NCBI RefSeq assembly: GCF_003367705.1
Contig: NZ_CP031425.1
Location: 1,736,001 to 1,800,000, forward strand
Source: Microbacterium foliorum
GTDB lineage: Bacteria > Actinomycetota > Actinomycetes > Actinomycetales > Microbacteriaceae
Length of the DNA stretch: 64,000 nucleotides
Direction of reading: 5' to 3'
In this document: positions 32,945 through 41,240 of the stretch, in pieces
Layout: each line of letters opens with the position of its first letter
Position numbering within the stretch: the first letter of the stretch is position 1
The notes under the pieces: model-generated
What the model was told of the DNA's origin: nothing
Databases searched by the model: none
Seen by the model: only the letters and a program-made list of their open reading frames with translations
Made by a program: the position numbers and the translations under genes

Positions 32945-33355
32945 ATGAACATCAGCATCCACTACGCATTCCTTCCGCACACGGATGCCGAGGCGGCCCT
33001 CGGCTTCTACCGCGACGCCCTCGGCTTCGAGGTGCGCAACGACGTCGGCTACGACGGGCTGCGCTGGCTGACCGTCGGCCCGGAGGGGCAGCCCGAGACG
33101 TCGATCGTGCTGCATCCGCCCGCCACCGATCCCGGGATCACCGAGGCCGAACGACGGACCGTCCTCGAACTGATCGCGAAGGGCAGCTACGGCGCGCTGA
33201 CCCTCGCGAGCGACGACCTCGATGCCCTGTTCGACCGCCTCGTCGCTCACGGGGCCGAGGTGGTGCAGGAGCCACTCGACCAGCCGTACGGTGTGCGGGA
33301 CTGCGCGTTCCGCGATCCGGCAGGCAACCTTCTCCGTATCAACCAGGCCGGCTGA
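32945..33355 (+). CDS. VOC-superfamily (glyoxalase/bleomycin-resistance-like) protein
   Basis: 136 residues. Two beta-alpha-beta-beta-beta halves of the VOC fold: SIHYAFLPHTDAEAALGFYRDALGFEVRNDV, and LASDDLDALFDRLVAHGAEVVQEP...GVRDCAFRDPAGNLLRI. Such proteins bind metals and modify or sequester small molecules. It begins 4 bp after the AraC-type gene and precedes the UvrA-like gene, a common trio suggesting drug or stress response. Confidence 0.9.
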   Translation: MNISIHYAFLPHTDAEAALGFYRDALGFEVRNDVGYDGLRWLTVGPEGQPETSIVLHPPATDPGITEAERRTVLELIAKGSYGALTLASDDLDALFDRLVAHGAEVVQEPLDQPYGVRDCAFRDPAGNLLRINQAG

Positions 33356-33365
33356 CCCGACCGCA

Positions 33366-33385
33366 CCCGACCCGACCCGACCCGA
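33366..33385. repeat. CCCGA pentanucleotide tandem repeat
   Basis: Four tandem CCCGA units, with one more at 33356-33360, between the VOC stop and the ribosome-binding site of the UvrA-like gene. It is 8 bp upstream of the start and could vary by slippage, altering leader length. Confidence 0.85.
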
Positions 33386-33393
33386 GGACGATC

Positions 33394-35742
33394 ATGACCC
33401 ATGCCGCAGACGGCCACGACCTGATCCGCGTTCAGGGCGCGCGCGAGAACAATCTCAAAGACGTCAGCGTCGAGATCCCGAAACGCCGCCTCACCGTGTT
33501 CACCGGGGTCTCCGGGTCGGGCAAGAGCTCCCTGGTGTTCGACACCATCGCCGCGGAGTCCCGACGGATGATCGACGAGACCTACAGCGCGTTCGTGCAG
33601 GGGTTCATGCCCTCGGTTCCTCGGCCCGACGTCGATGTGCTCGAGGGGCTCACGACCTCCATCATCGTCGACCAGGAACGGCTCGGCGCGAACCCGCGCT
33701 CGACGGTCGGCACGGTCACCGATGCGAACGCGATGCTGCGGATCCTCTTCAGCAAGCTCGGCCGGCCGTACATCGGAGGGCCGACCGCGTTCTCCTTCAA
33801 CATCCCGACGCAGAAGGCCAGTGGCGTGATGACGGGGCCGAGCGGAGAGAAGAAGATCGTCAAGGACGCGATCTACCTCGGCGGCATGTGTCCGCGGTGC
33901 GAGGGCAGGGGAGCGGTGTCCGACCTCGACCTCGCACAGATCATCGACGAATCGAAGTCGCTCGACGGCGGCGCCATCATGGTCCCCGGCTACACGGCCG
34001 ACGGATGGATGGTGAAGGGATTCTCCGGTTCGGGGTTCTACCCGCCCGACACGCCGATCGCCGAGTTCACCGACAAGCAGAAGCACCTGCTGCTCTACGG
34101 CGCGGTCACGAAGGTCAAGATCTCGGGCATCAACATGACCTACGAAGGGCTGATCCCGAAGATCACCAAGTCGATGCTCTCGAAGGACCTCGATGGGCTG
34201 CAACCGCACATCCGTGCGTTCGTCCAGCGCGTCGCGACCTTCGCCACCTGCCCCGAGTGCGACGGCACGCGCCTCACCGAAGGCGCGCGATCCTCGAAGA
34301 TCGAGGGCATCAGCATCGCCGACGCCTGTCGGATGCAGGTGACCGATCTCGCCGTATGGGTGCGGGATCTGGAGCTGCCGGGAGCCGCACCGCTCCTCGA
34401 GGCTCTGCGCGCGAATCTCGAGGCCTTCGTCACGCTCGGGCTCGGGTATCTGAGTCTGGATCGGCCCTCGGGGACGCTGTCCGGGGGAGAGGCGCAGCGC
34501 ATCAAGATGCTCCGTCACCTCGGCTCCTCTCTCACCGACGTCACCTACGTCTTCGACGAGCCGACCATCGGACTGCATCCGCACGACATCGAGCGGATGA
34601 ACTCCCTCCTGCTGCGCCTGAGGGACAAGGGCAACACCGTGCTCGTCGTCGAGCACAAACCGGAGACCATCGCGATCGGCGATCACGTGATCGATCTCGG
34701 ACCCGGCGCAGGCAGCGCCGGTGGTGAGATCTGCTTCCAAGGCACGGTCGAGGGGCTCAAGTCGAGCGGGACGCGCACCGGGACCCATCTGGACGATCGC
34801 GCGACGCTCAAGACATCGGTTCGAGACGCCAGGGGAGCCATCGAGGTGCGTGGGGCGACGGCCAACAACCTCCAGGACGTCGACGTCGACATCCCCACCG
34901 GCATCCTCACGGTCGTCACGGGCGTGGCGGGCTCGGGAAAGAGCTCCTTGATCCACGGCTCGGTCTCGAAACGTGACGGCGTCGTCTCGATCGATCAGAG
35001 TGCGATCAAGGGGTCTCGACGCAGCAACCCGGCCACCTATACGGGGTTGCTCGAACCGATCCGCAAGGCATTCGCGAAGGCCAACGGAGTGAAGCCCGCA
35101 CTGTTCAGCGCGAATTCCGAAGGCGCGTGCCCGACCTGCAAGGGAGCAGGGGTGATCATCACCGAACTCGGATTCATGGACACCATCGAGACGCCGTGCG
35201 AGGACTGTGGCGGCAAGCGCTTCCAAGCATCTGTTCTGGAATACACCCTGGCGGGAAAGGACATCACCGAAGTGCTGGATCTCCCGGTGTCGGAGGCCAA
35301 GGCCTTCTTCTCCGAGGGGGAGGCGAGGATTCCCGCGGCTGTGGCGATCCTCAGCCGACTCGACGACGTCGGGCTCGGATATCTGTCGCTCGGACAGCCG
35401 CTCTCCACCTTGTCGGGAGGGGAGCGTCAGCGCATCAAGCTGGCGATCCAGATGGGGGAGAAGGGCGACACCTATGTTCTCGACGAGCCGACCACCGGGT
35501 TGCACCTGGCCGACGTCCAGAACATCCTCGGACTGCTCGACCGCCTCGTGGAGTCCGGGAAGACGGTGATCGTGATCGAGCACCATCAAGCGGTGATGGC
35601 CCACGCCGACTGGATCATCGACATCGGTCCCGGTGCCGGTCACGACGGCGGGCGAGTGGTGTACGAAGGCCGTCCGGAAGACCTGGTCGCGGCCAGATCC
35701 ACGCTGACCGGCGAGCATCTGGCCGCATACGTCGGGCGGTGA
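33394..35742 (+). CDS. UvrA-like ABC ATPase (excinuclease subunit A homologue)
   Basis: 782 residues, shorter than canonical UvrA (about 950). Two ABC modules: Walker A GVSGSGKSSLVF (near 33) and GVAGSGKSSLIHG (near 510), and signatures LSGGEAQRIKM and LSGGERQRIKLA. Zinc-type CxxC motifs include CPRCEGRG, CPECDGTR, and CPTCKGAG...CEDCGGKR. This is the UvrA2-like group often found near antibiotic genes and proposed to clear drug-DNA adducts, and it lacks membrane segments. GAGGA before ATG 33394 fixes the start. Last gene of the AraC-VOC-UvrA-like cluster. Confidence 0.92.
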   Translation: MTHAADGHDLIRVQGARENNLKDVSVEIPKRRLTVFTGVSGSGKSSLVFDTIAAESRRMIDETYSAFVQGFMPSVPRPDVDVLEGLTTSIIVDQERLGANPRSTVGTVTDANAMLRILFSKLGRPYIGGPTAFSFNIPTQKASGVMTGPSGEKKIVKDAIYLGGMCPRCEGRGAVSDLDLAQIIDESKSLDGGAIMVPGYTADGWMVKGFSGSGFYPPDTPIAEFTDKQKHLLLYGAVTKVKISGINMTYEGLIPKITKSMLSKDLDGLQPHIRAFVQRVATFATCPECDGTRLTEGARSSKIEGISIADACRMQVTDLAVWVRDLELPGAAPLLEALRANLEAFVTLGLGYLSLDRPSGTLSGGEAQRIKMLRHLGSSLTDVTYVFDEPTIGLHPHDIERMNSLLLRLRDKGNTVLVVEHKPETIAIGDHVIDLGPGAGSAGGEICFQGTVEGLKSSGTRTGTHLDDRATLKTSVRDARGAIEVRGATANNLQDVDVDIPTGILTVVTGVAGSGKSSLIHGSVSKRDGVVSIDQSAIKGSRRSNPATYTGLLEPIRKAFAKANGVKPALFSANSEGACPTCKGAGVIITELGFMDTIETPCEDCGGKRFQASVLEYTLAGKDITEVLDLPVSEAKAFFSEGEARIPAAVAILSRLDDVGLGYLSLGQPLSTLSGGERQRIKLAIQMGEKGDTYVLDEPTTGLHLADVQNILGLLDRLVESGKTVIVIEHHQAVMAHADWIIDIGPGAGHDGGRVVYEGRPEDLVAARSTLTGEHLAAYVGR

Positions 35743-35760
35743 GGGCTCTGTGGTCGGGGG

Positions 35761-36606
35761 TCAGTCCTTGCGCGCGACGACCGTGAAAGTGCAGGGGATC
35801 AGATCACGTTCGGCCTCAGGCCAGGCGTATCCCCGGGGAACCTCGACCATCCGCGGGCTGAACCGCCAGGGGAGTGTGCGGCCTTCGTCGAAGTGCAGAA
35901 GGCGAAGGCCGGCGCGGAGGAGTGCTCCAAGGACCTCCGACAGTGGGTGCGGCCACTCATAGGTCCGTGGGTGGGCGACGGTGCCGTCGCCGGCATATGT
36001 GGATTCGTCGTCCCACTGTTGAGCGCGGCCGTCGCCGAAGTACGGGTATCGGGTGGTGAGCTCGGGGGCGTCCTCGTCCAGCGCCAGCAGCGCCGGGTGC
36101 CCGTCGCGAATGAAGAACGTTCCCCCCGGACGCAGCAGCGCGACGATCTGCGCCGCCCAGCGATCGAGATCCTGCAGCCAGCAGATCGTGCCGATGCTCG
36201 TGTAGACCACATCGAAGTCGCCCGGCACTGTGCTCCCGGCCTCGAGGACATCGGTCCGGACCCACGTCGCCGCGACTCCGGTGCGCTCGGCGAGTGCGGC
36301 CGCCGCGCGCAACGCGGGCTCGGAGAAGTCCACGCCGGTCACGCGGGCACCGGCACGCGCGAGCGAGATCGTGTCGGTGCCGATGTGGCACTGTAGATGG
36401 CAGACCTCGAGGCCCGATAAAGACCCGCCGCGTACGAAACGATCGAGCACCGGCAGGTCGTCGCTCACGACGTCGCTGAGATGGTTCGGGTCATCGAACG
36501 CATCCAGACCGTACGCCGCTTCGTGCAGCGGCACGCGGTCATCCCAGTTCTGCAGATTAGCCCCGCGTGCAGCTTCCCAGTCGATGTCGACGTTGTGTCC
36601 GTTCAC
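35761..36606 (-). CDS. Class I SAM-dependent methyltransferase
   Basis: 281 residues. SAM-binding motif LEVCHLQCHIGTDTISLARAGARVTGVDFS (near 66-95), the acidic motif II region DFDVVYTSIGTICWL, and LRPGGTFFIRDGHP (motif III). Substrate unknown; the family is annotated only as methyltransferase domain 25/11-like. Convergent with the UvrA-like gene (18 bp gap) and divergent from the region holding the operator-like repeat at 36655. Confidence 0.92.
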   Translation of the reverse strand: MNGHNVDIDWEAARGANLQNWDDRVPLHEAAYGLDAFDDPNHLSDVVSDDLPVLDRFVRGGSLSGLEVCHLQCHIGTDTISLARAGARVTGVDFSEPALRAAAALAERTGVAATWVRTDVLEAGSTVPGDFDVVYTSIGTICWLQDLDRWAAQIVALLRPGGTFFIRDGHPALLALDEDAPELTTRYPYFGDGRAQQWDDESTYAGDGTVAHPRTYEWPHPLSEVLGALLRAGLRLLHFDEGRTLPWRFSPRMVEVPRGYAWPEAERDLIPCTFTVVARKD

Positions 36607-36654
36607 GCGTCGAGCCTATCGACAGCTCCGCTCGCCGGAAACGGACTAACGCCG

Positions 36655-36668
36655 ATAATGCACATTAT
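36655..36668. promoter_or_regulatory. Operator-like inverted repeat
   Basis: ATAATG-CA-CATTAT, two 6-bp arms around 2 nt, about 50 bp upstream of the methyltransferase start. The AT-rich dyad stands out in GC-rich surroundings and could be a repressor site. Confidence 0.45.
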
Positions 36669-36759
36669 GTCAGTATGAACAAGCGGCGCCCCCCTTGGGC
36701 CGATGGCGGCGGGCACTCCCACACGGCGTCTGGGTGTCAGGGAGCGTATGCGGCATCGG

Positions 36760-37257
36760 TCAGCTCTTCGCGCGGCGGGCATGGGTGCGCGCCTTCATCC
36801 GGTTGCCGCAGACCGCCATGGAGCACCACTTCGCAGTGCCGGGGCGACTGTGATCGACCAGGAAACGGGTGCACTCCTCATTTGCGCATGCACGCAGGCG
36901 ATCGGGAAACTCCGTGATCACCGTCGACCAGGCCAGCACCGCCTCGACGGCAAGGCGGCGATCGTCGGGAACACGAAGGTCCCAGGCCACCCCGTTCGGG
37001 GTCATGTGCGGTATCCGCACGGCCCCGTCGAGGATGTCAGTCAGCTCGCCGACGGCGGCTCCCTCGTCTCCACGGACCATCGCCTGCAATGCGTGACGCG
37101 CGCGCCTCAGGTGTGCCAGCTCCCTCGCCGATCCCGTTCCACCCCAGGAGCGCGCCAGGTCTCGCCCGCCCGCCCCCTCGAGGTCATCGGTGGGCCTTCC
37201 CTCGATCGTGGGCGCGCTGTTCACGACCCCCAGCAGCAGCTCCTCGTCGCTCAGCAC
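36760..37257 (-). CDS. CGNR zinc-finger transcriptional regulator
   Basis: About 165 residues from GTG 37257 (ATG 37299 is an alternative, 14 residues longer). The N-terminus (LLLGVVNSAPTIEGRPTDDL) is the ABATE/Y-type stress-response domain. The C-terminus holds the CGNR zinc finger with four cysteines (CANEECTRFLVDHS...WCSMAVCGNRMKARTH), which binds DNA. Such regulators often control an adjacent enzyme gene, and the alpha/beta hydrolase gene at 37346 is divergent with a near-palindrome between them. Confidence 0.88.
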   Translation of the reverse strand: MLSDEELLLGVVNSAPTIEGRPTDDLEGAGGRDLARSWGGTGSARELAHLRRARHALQAMVRGDEGAAVGELTDILDGAVRIPHMTPNGVAWDLRVPDDRRLAVEAVLAWSTVITEFPDRLRACANEECTRFLVDHSRPGTAKWCSMAVCGNRMKARTHARRAKS

Positions 37258-37307
37258 GTCTCCCCCGCTTTCCCGCTCCCTGTGGCGCGATGGATCCATG
37301 CTAGCGT

Positions 37308-37319
37308 CTGGCTAACCAG
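37308..37319. promoter_or_regulatory. Candidate CGNR operator
   Basis: CTGGCTAACCAG, an imperfect 12-bp palindrome (10 of 12 positions symmetric) lying between divergent regulator and hydrolase genes. A further GGTTA at 37336-37340 inverts its TAACC half. It is in the right place for autoregulation. Confidence 0.45.
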
Positions 37320-37345
37320 TAAAACAACTTTAAGAGGTTATAACT

Positions 37346-38206
37346 ATGGCCACCGTCCACCACCGCACCGTCTCCGTCGACGGACTCGACGTCTTCTATC
37401 GAGAGGCCGGCCCTGTCGACGCCCCTGTACTGCTGCTCCTGCACGGGTATCCGACCAGCTCACACATGTTCAGACACCTCATCCCGGTGCTGGCTGACCG
37501 TCACCGCGTCATCGCTCCGGACCACATCGGCTTCGGTCGTTCCTCCGCCCCCTCGGTCGACGACTTCGAGTACACCTTCGAGGCCCTCGCTCAGGTGACC
37601 GGCCGGTTCCTCGCGACCATCGGCGTGACGCAGTACACGATCTACGTCCAGGACTACGGCGCCCCGATCGGGTGGCGCCTGGCGCTCGCCGACCCCGCCG
37701 TCGTCGTCGGGGTCATCTCCCAGAACGGCAACGCGTACGAAGAGGGCTTCGTGCCCGACTTCTGGAACCCGATCTGGACCGACGGCGCCGAACGGACCGT
37801 CGAGACGCGCGACGCGCTGCGTCCCGCCCTCGGCCGGGACGCTGTCGAGTGGCAGTACACCCACGGCGTCCCGGACCCGACGACGGTCGACCCGGACGCC
37901 TGGGAGCACGACCTCGCGCTCCTCGCCCGCGAGGGACAGGACGACGTGCAGCTGGCGCTCTTCCGCGACTATGTGACCAACCGGGACCTCTACCCCGAGG
38001 TGCATGCCTGGCTTCGCGCCTCACAGGTACCGGTCCTCGCGATCTGGGGGCGCAACGATGAGATTTTCGCCGCCGCCGGCGCCACGGCATTCACCCGCGA
38101 CGCTCCGCACGCTCGGGTCGAGCTCATCGACGGCGGACACTTCCTCCTCGAATCCGACCTCGATCGCGTCGCCGGGACGATCAGGAGCTGGCTTCAGAAC
38201 GAGTGA
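37346..38206 (+). CDS. Alpha/beta hydrolase (haloalkane dehalogenase/epoxide hydrolase-like)
   Basis: 286 residues. Oxyanion motif HGYPTSSHMF (33-42), nucleophile elbow VQDYGAPIGW with Asp103, acid region AIWGRNDEIF, and catalytic His in DGGHFLLES near the C-terminus. An Asp nucleophile is typical of epoxide hydrolases and haloalkane dehalogenases, not esterases. The cap domain (residues 130-220) is present. AAGAGG precedes ATG 37346. Probably controlled by the divergent CGNR regulator. Confidence 0.9.
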   Translation: MATVHHRTVSVDGLDVFYREAGPVDAPVLLLLHGYPTSSHMFRHLIPVLADRHRVIAPDHIGFGRSSAPSVDDFEYTFEALAQVTGRFLATIGVTQYTIYVQDYGAPIGWRLALADPAVVVGVISQNGNAYEEGFVPDFWNPIWTDGAERTVETRDALRPALGRDAVEWQYTHGVPDPTTVDPDAWEHDLALLAREGQDDVQLALFRDYVTNRDLYPEVHAWLRASQVPVLAIWGRNDEIFAAAGATAFTRDAPHARVELIDGGHFLLESDLDRVAGTIRSWLQNE

Positions 38207-38345
38207 CCCGAAAGGGACCGCCGGCGGGAACCGGGCACCCCGGTGCTCTCCCGAGCAGCCTGGTGGCCGGACGTGGCATCGTGCGGCCACCAGGGCGTCC
38301 TCGTCGCCTGCCGCAGCGACGACGAAGCGCGACGCGTCCTGTCGG

Positions 38346-38966
38346 TCACCAGGGTCTGCCCCTGAGGTCGATGTCTCCGAGCGGCCATGAAGGCGCGTCC
38401 CCGCGGGGGTCCGCCACGGCGGCGAAGACGAGGATCGGCTCGCGGTGAGACATCACGGTCTTCGTCGCGTCGGCCATCGACACGTGACGCTCCACCGCGT
38501 TCACCCGCGACCACCCGGTGCGCTCGTAGAACTCGACGACCTCGTCGCGGCATCCGAGATAGCCGAACTCGACCCGCTCGTCGTCACGCATCGCCTGTTG
38601 AGCACGAGACATCACTCGACGGCCGACACCGCCGGATCGCCAGTCGGGATGCACCAGGACTCCCCCGGTCCCCGCCACTCGGACCTCGGCCCGGCCGACC
38701 CGGATGACGCGACGCTGGAATCCGACGTGCGCGACCGCCCGATTCCCGCGGAAGATCGTCGTGTGCACGTCCGCCGGGGAATACCCGTACGGACGATCAG
38801 GATCCCACTGTCCGTGCGTCGCTCGATACTCGCCGTCGAACAGCTCGCGCAGCGCCGCAACGTGCGAGTCGGACAGAGCGGAATGTTCGACGACGGCGAT
38901 GCGCTCACTGATGAGCTGCTGCACTCTCGGAGATGCGGAGAGGTCACGCCTCTCCCCTGCCCTCAC
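38346..38966 (-). CDS. GNAT N-acetyltransferase, AAC(2')-like
   Basis: 206 residues. The acetyl-CoA motif is VAGTGGVLVHPDWRSGGVGRRVMSRAQQAM (near 98-125), preceded by a long N-terminal beta region (RAVAHVGFQRRVIRVGRAEVRV). This layout resembles aminoglycoside 2'-N-acetyltransferases and NodA-like acyltransferases, but substrate prediction is not safe. GTG 38966 overlaps the stop of the VOC gene by 4 nt, so the two are coupled. No close partner defines its substrate. Confidence 0.82.
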   Translation of the reverse strand: MRAGERRDLSASPRVQQLISERIAVVEHSALSDSHVAALRELFDGEYRATHGQWDPDRPYGYSPADVHTTIFRGNRAVAHVGFQRRVIRVGRAEVRVAGTGGVLVHPDWRSGGVGRRVMSRAQQAMRDDERVEFGYLGCRDEVVEFYERTGWSRVNAVERHVSMADATKTVMSHREPILVFAAVADPRGDAPSWPLGDIDLRGRPW

Positions 38967-39331
38967 TGCGCGGCCCAGACTCCCAGCTCGTTACCGTTCG
39001 GGTCGAGGAAGTGCAGACGTCGACCACCCGGGAACTCGTACGGGCCCTGCGTCACGGAGCCGCCGGCATCGGTGATCGCGGCGTGTGTGGCGTCGAGGTC
39101 ATCGGAATAGAGGAGGACCAGGGGTCCTCCGGCCGGCCTGGCCTGATCGGAGAGCAGCAAGCCGCCCACCTCGGACCCGTCGCCGGTCACGGAGGCGATG
39201 CCGGCGTAGGCAGGACCGTAATCGACGAAGACCCACCCGAAGGTGTCTCCGTAGAACCGCTTCGCGGCTTCGAGGTCGTTCACGACGAGCTCGACGTAGT
39301 CGATGGAGTGATGCACCGGTGCAGGAGTCAT
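38963..39331 (-). CDS. VOC-superfamily protein
   Basis: 122 residues with the VOC fold: HHSIDYVELVVNDLEAAKRFYGDTFGWVFVDYG and LYSDDLDATHAAITDAGGSVTQGPYEFPGGRRLHFLDPNGNELGVWA. Conserved His/Glu positions suggest a metal site. Overlaps the GNAT start downstream. Divergent from an MFS gene, with both promoters in the 95-bp gap. Confidence 0.9.
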   Translation of the reverse strand: MTPAPVHHSIDYVELVVNDLEAAKRFYGDTFGWVFVDYGPAYAGIASVTGDGSEVGGLLLSDQARPAGGPLVLLYSDDLDATHAAITDAGGSVTQGPYEFPGGRRLHFLDPNGNELGVWAAQ

Positions 39332-39414
39332 ACGGCCACGGTAGCCCCGGCGTCCGACATCGGGAAGGGCGCGTCGCGCGGATCCGAACGCGCGAGAGCG
39401 CCGCCGAGCGGGAG

Positions 39415-39420
39415 TACCGT
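39415..39420 (+). promoter_or_regulatory. -10 box of the MFS gene (leaderless type)
   Basis: TACCGT ends 6 nt before GTG 39427. Confidence 0.55.
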
Positions 39421-39426
39421 GGAGGG

Positions 39427-40752
39427 GTGCAACAGGTTCCCCGCTCCCCCGTGACCGACCCGGGGTGGAGGGCCTGGCTCATCTGGGGTGTGGGCGTCGC
39501 CGCCTACGTTCTCGCGATCACCAATCGCACCTCGTTGGGCGCCGTCGGCGTCGAGGCGGCCGACCGGTTCCAGGCCGATGCCTCGACCCTCGCGCTCTTC
39601 GCCGTGGTGCAGCTCGCGGTGTACGGCGGCATGCAGATCCCCATCGGCATCCTGCTCGACCGCTTCGGGTCCCGCCCCATCATGACGATCGGCATGCTCC
39701 TGATGGCCGCAGGTCAGCTCACTATGGCCCTCTCCCCCAGCATCGGCGTCGCGGTCTTCGCCCGCATCCTCCTCGGTGCGGGAGATGCGGCGATCTTCCC
39801 GGCCGTGCTGCGACTCGTCGCCACCTGGTTCCCCGCGCAGCGCGGCCCTCTCATGGTCCAGTTCACCGGCATCATCGGTCAGGCCGGGCAACTCGTCGCG
39901 CTCGTCCCGCTCGCCGCACTCCTGCATGCCACCTCGTGGACGATCACGTTCGGCAGCATCGCCGGTCTGGGCGTGCTCTTCACGATTCTCGTCGCGCTCC
40001 TGATCCGCAACCATCCGGCGGAGCGCGGGGCCGACGTCTCGGTGGACACCGACACGGGCGTGATCCGCGTCGTCACCTCGTCGATCGACACGGGTGTCGG
40101 CATCCGCGCCGCCTGGGCGCACCCCGGGACCCGACTCGCGTTCTGGTCGCATTTCACGTCGCCGTTCGCGGGCACCGCGTTCATCCTGCTCTGGGGGATG
40201 CCGTTCCTCACCGCGGCCCAGGGGCTGGACACCGCGCACGCCGCGGGGATCATCTCGGTGTACGTCGTCGCCGGCATGGCGCTCGGCCCGATCATCGGCG
40301 ACCTGTCGAGGCGGCTGCCGAACCAGCGCTCGCTCGCACTCGTTCTCCCCGCGGTCGGCGTGCAGGTGGGGGCATGGATCGCCGTGCTCGCGCTGCCGGG
40401 CCCCGCACCCCTGTGGCTGCTCTACGTGCTCGCCGTCGCGCTCGCGACCGGCGGCCCTGCGAGCATGATCGCCTTCGACCATGCGCGCACCCACAACCCG
40501 TCGCACCGGCTGAGCACCGCGACCGGAGTGACGAACGCCGGGGGCTTCGTCGCCGCGCTGATCGCGATCTGGCTGATCGGTCTCGCACTCGACGTCCAGG
40601 GCGCCGGAACCCCCGAGACGTACTCGTTCGAGGCGTTCCGCATCGCCTTCCTGATGCCGATCCCGCTCTGGATACTCGGCGTCGTCTTCATCGTGATCGA
40701 ACGCAAGCGGACACGCATCCGCATGGGTCTGGATCCCGACAAGCATCGCTGA
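39427..40752 (+). CDS. MFS transporter
   Basis: 441 residues and twelve membrane helices. The loop 2-3 motif is LDRFGSRPIMTIG (near 75), helix 4 has ARILLGAGDAAIFPAVLRL, and the second half repeats the pattern (GDLSRRLPNQRS). It resembles the nitrate/nitrite-type and small-drug MFS groups, but substrate cannot be inferred. Starts with GTG 39427 after a leaderless -10 box; the frame upstream to 39085 overlaps the VOC gene and is not coding. Followed by a GNAT gene after 20 bp. Confidence 0.9.
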   Translation: MQQVPRSPVTDPGWRAWLIWGVGVAAYVLAITNRTSLGAVGVEAADRFQADASTLALFAVVQLAVYGGMQIPIGILLDRFGSRPIMTIGMLLMAAGQLTMALSPSIGVAVFARILLGAGDAAIFPAVLRLVATWFPAQRGPLMVQFTGIIGQAGQLVALVPLAALLHATSWTITFGSIAGLGVLFTILVALLIRNHPAERGADVSVDTDTGVIRVVTSSIDTGVGIRAAWAHPGTRLAFWSHFTSPFAGTAFILLWGMPFLTAAQGLDTAHAAGIISVYVVAGMALGPIIGDLSRRLPNQRSLALVLPAVGVQVGAWIAVLALPGPAPLWLLYVLAVALATGGPASMIAFDHARTHNPSHRLSTATGVTNAGGFVAALIAIWLIGLALDVQGAGTPETYSFEAFRIAFLMPIPLWILGVVFIVIERKRTRIRMGLDPDKHR

Positions 40753-40759
40753 CCGCTCG

Positions 40760-40765
40760 TAGGAT
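40760..40765 (+). promoter_or_regulatory. -10 box of the GNAT gene (leaderless type)
   Basis: TAGGAT ends 7 nt before ATG 40773, in the gap after the MFS stop. Confidence 0.55.
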
Positions 40766-40772
40766 GTCGCTC

Positions 40773-41195
40773 ATGCCTTCGCCCTATTCCTTCTCGACCG
40801 ACACCGCGACGATCGATCGTCCTCTGGTGCACCGCTGGCTCAGTGAGGAGTCGTACTGGGCGAGAGGACGCAGCCGCGAGACGCAGGATGCCGCGATCGA
40901 CGCGTCGCGCAACTACTCGGTTCGGGATGCCGACGGTCGGCAGGTCGCCTATGCGCGCGTCGTGACCGACGGCTTCACGTTCGCCTGGCTCTGCGATGTG
41001 TTCGTCGACGAGACGGCGCGCGGCGAGGGCATCGGACGGCTGATCGTCGAGGGCGTCATCGACGATCTGCAGCACTCGTCCACCGTGAAGCGCATCGTGC
41101 TGGCCGCAAGCACAGCGAGCGGCCTGTACGAGAAGTTCGGATTCGCCGAATCCTCTGGCCCCAGCCGCTATCTCATCCGCCCCATGGACCGGTGA
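40773..41195 (+). CDS. GNAT N-acetyltransferase
   Basis: 140 residues. N-terminal segment RWLSEESYWARGRSRETQDAAIDASRNY, then acetyl-CoA motif A LCDVFVDETARGEGIGRLIVEGVIDDL (R/Q-x-x-G-x-G) and the C-terminal ASGLYEKFGFAESSG. Acceptor unknown. ATG 40773 follows its own -10 box, so it may be transcribed apart from the MFS gene. Confidence 0.92.
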   Translation: MPSPYSFSTDTATIDRPLVHRWLSEESYWARGRSRETQDAAIDASRNYSVRDADGRQVAYARVVTDGFTFAWLCDVFVDETARGEGIGRLIVEGVIDDLQHSSTVKRIVLAASTASGLYEKFGFAESSGPSRYLIRPMDR

Positions 41196-41240
41196 GGGTC
41201 ATCCTGCCGCCCTCGCGGCCAGGCCGGCAGCACTGATCGA

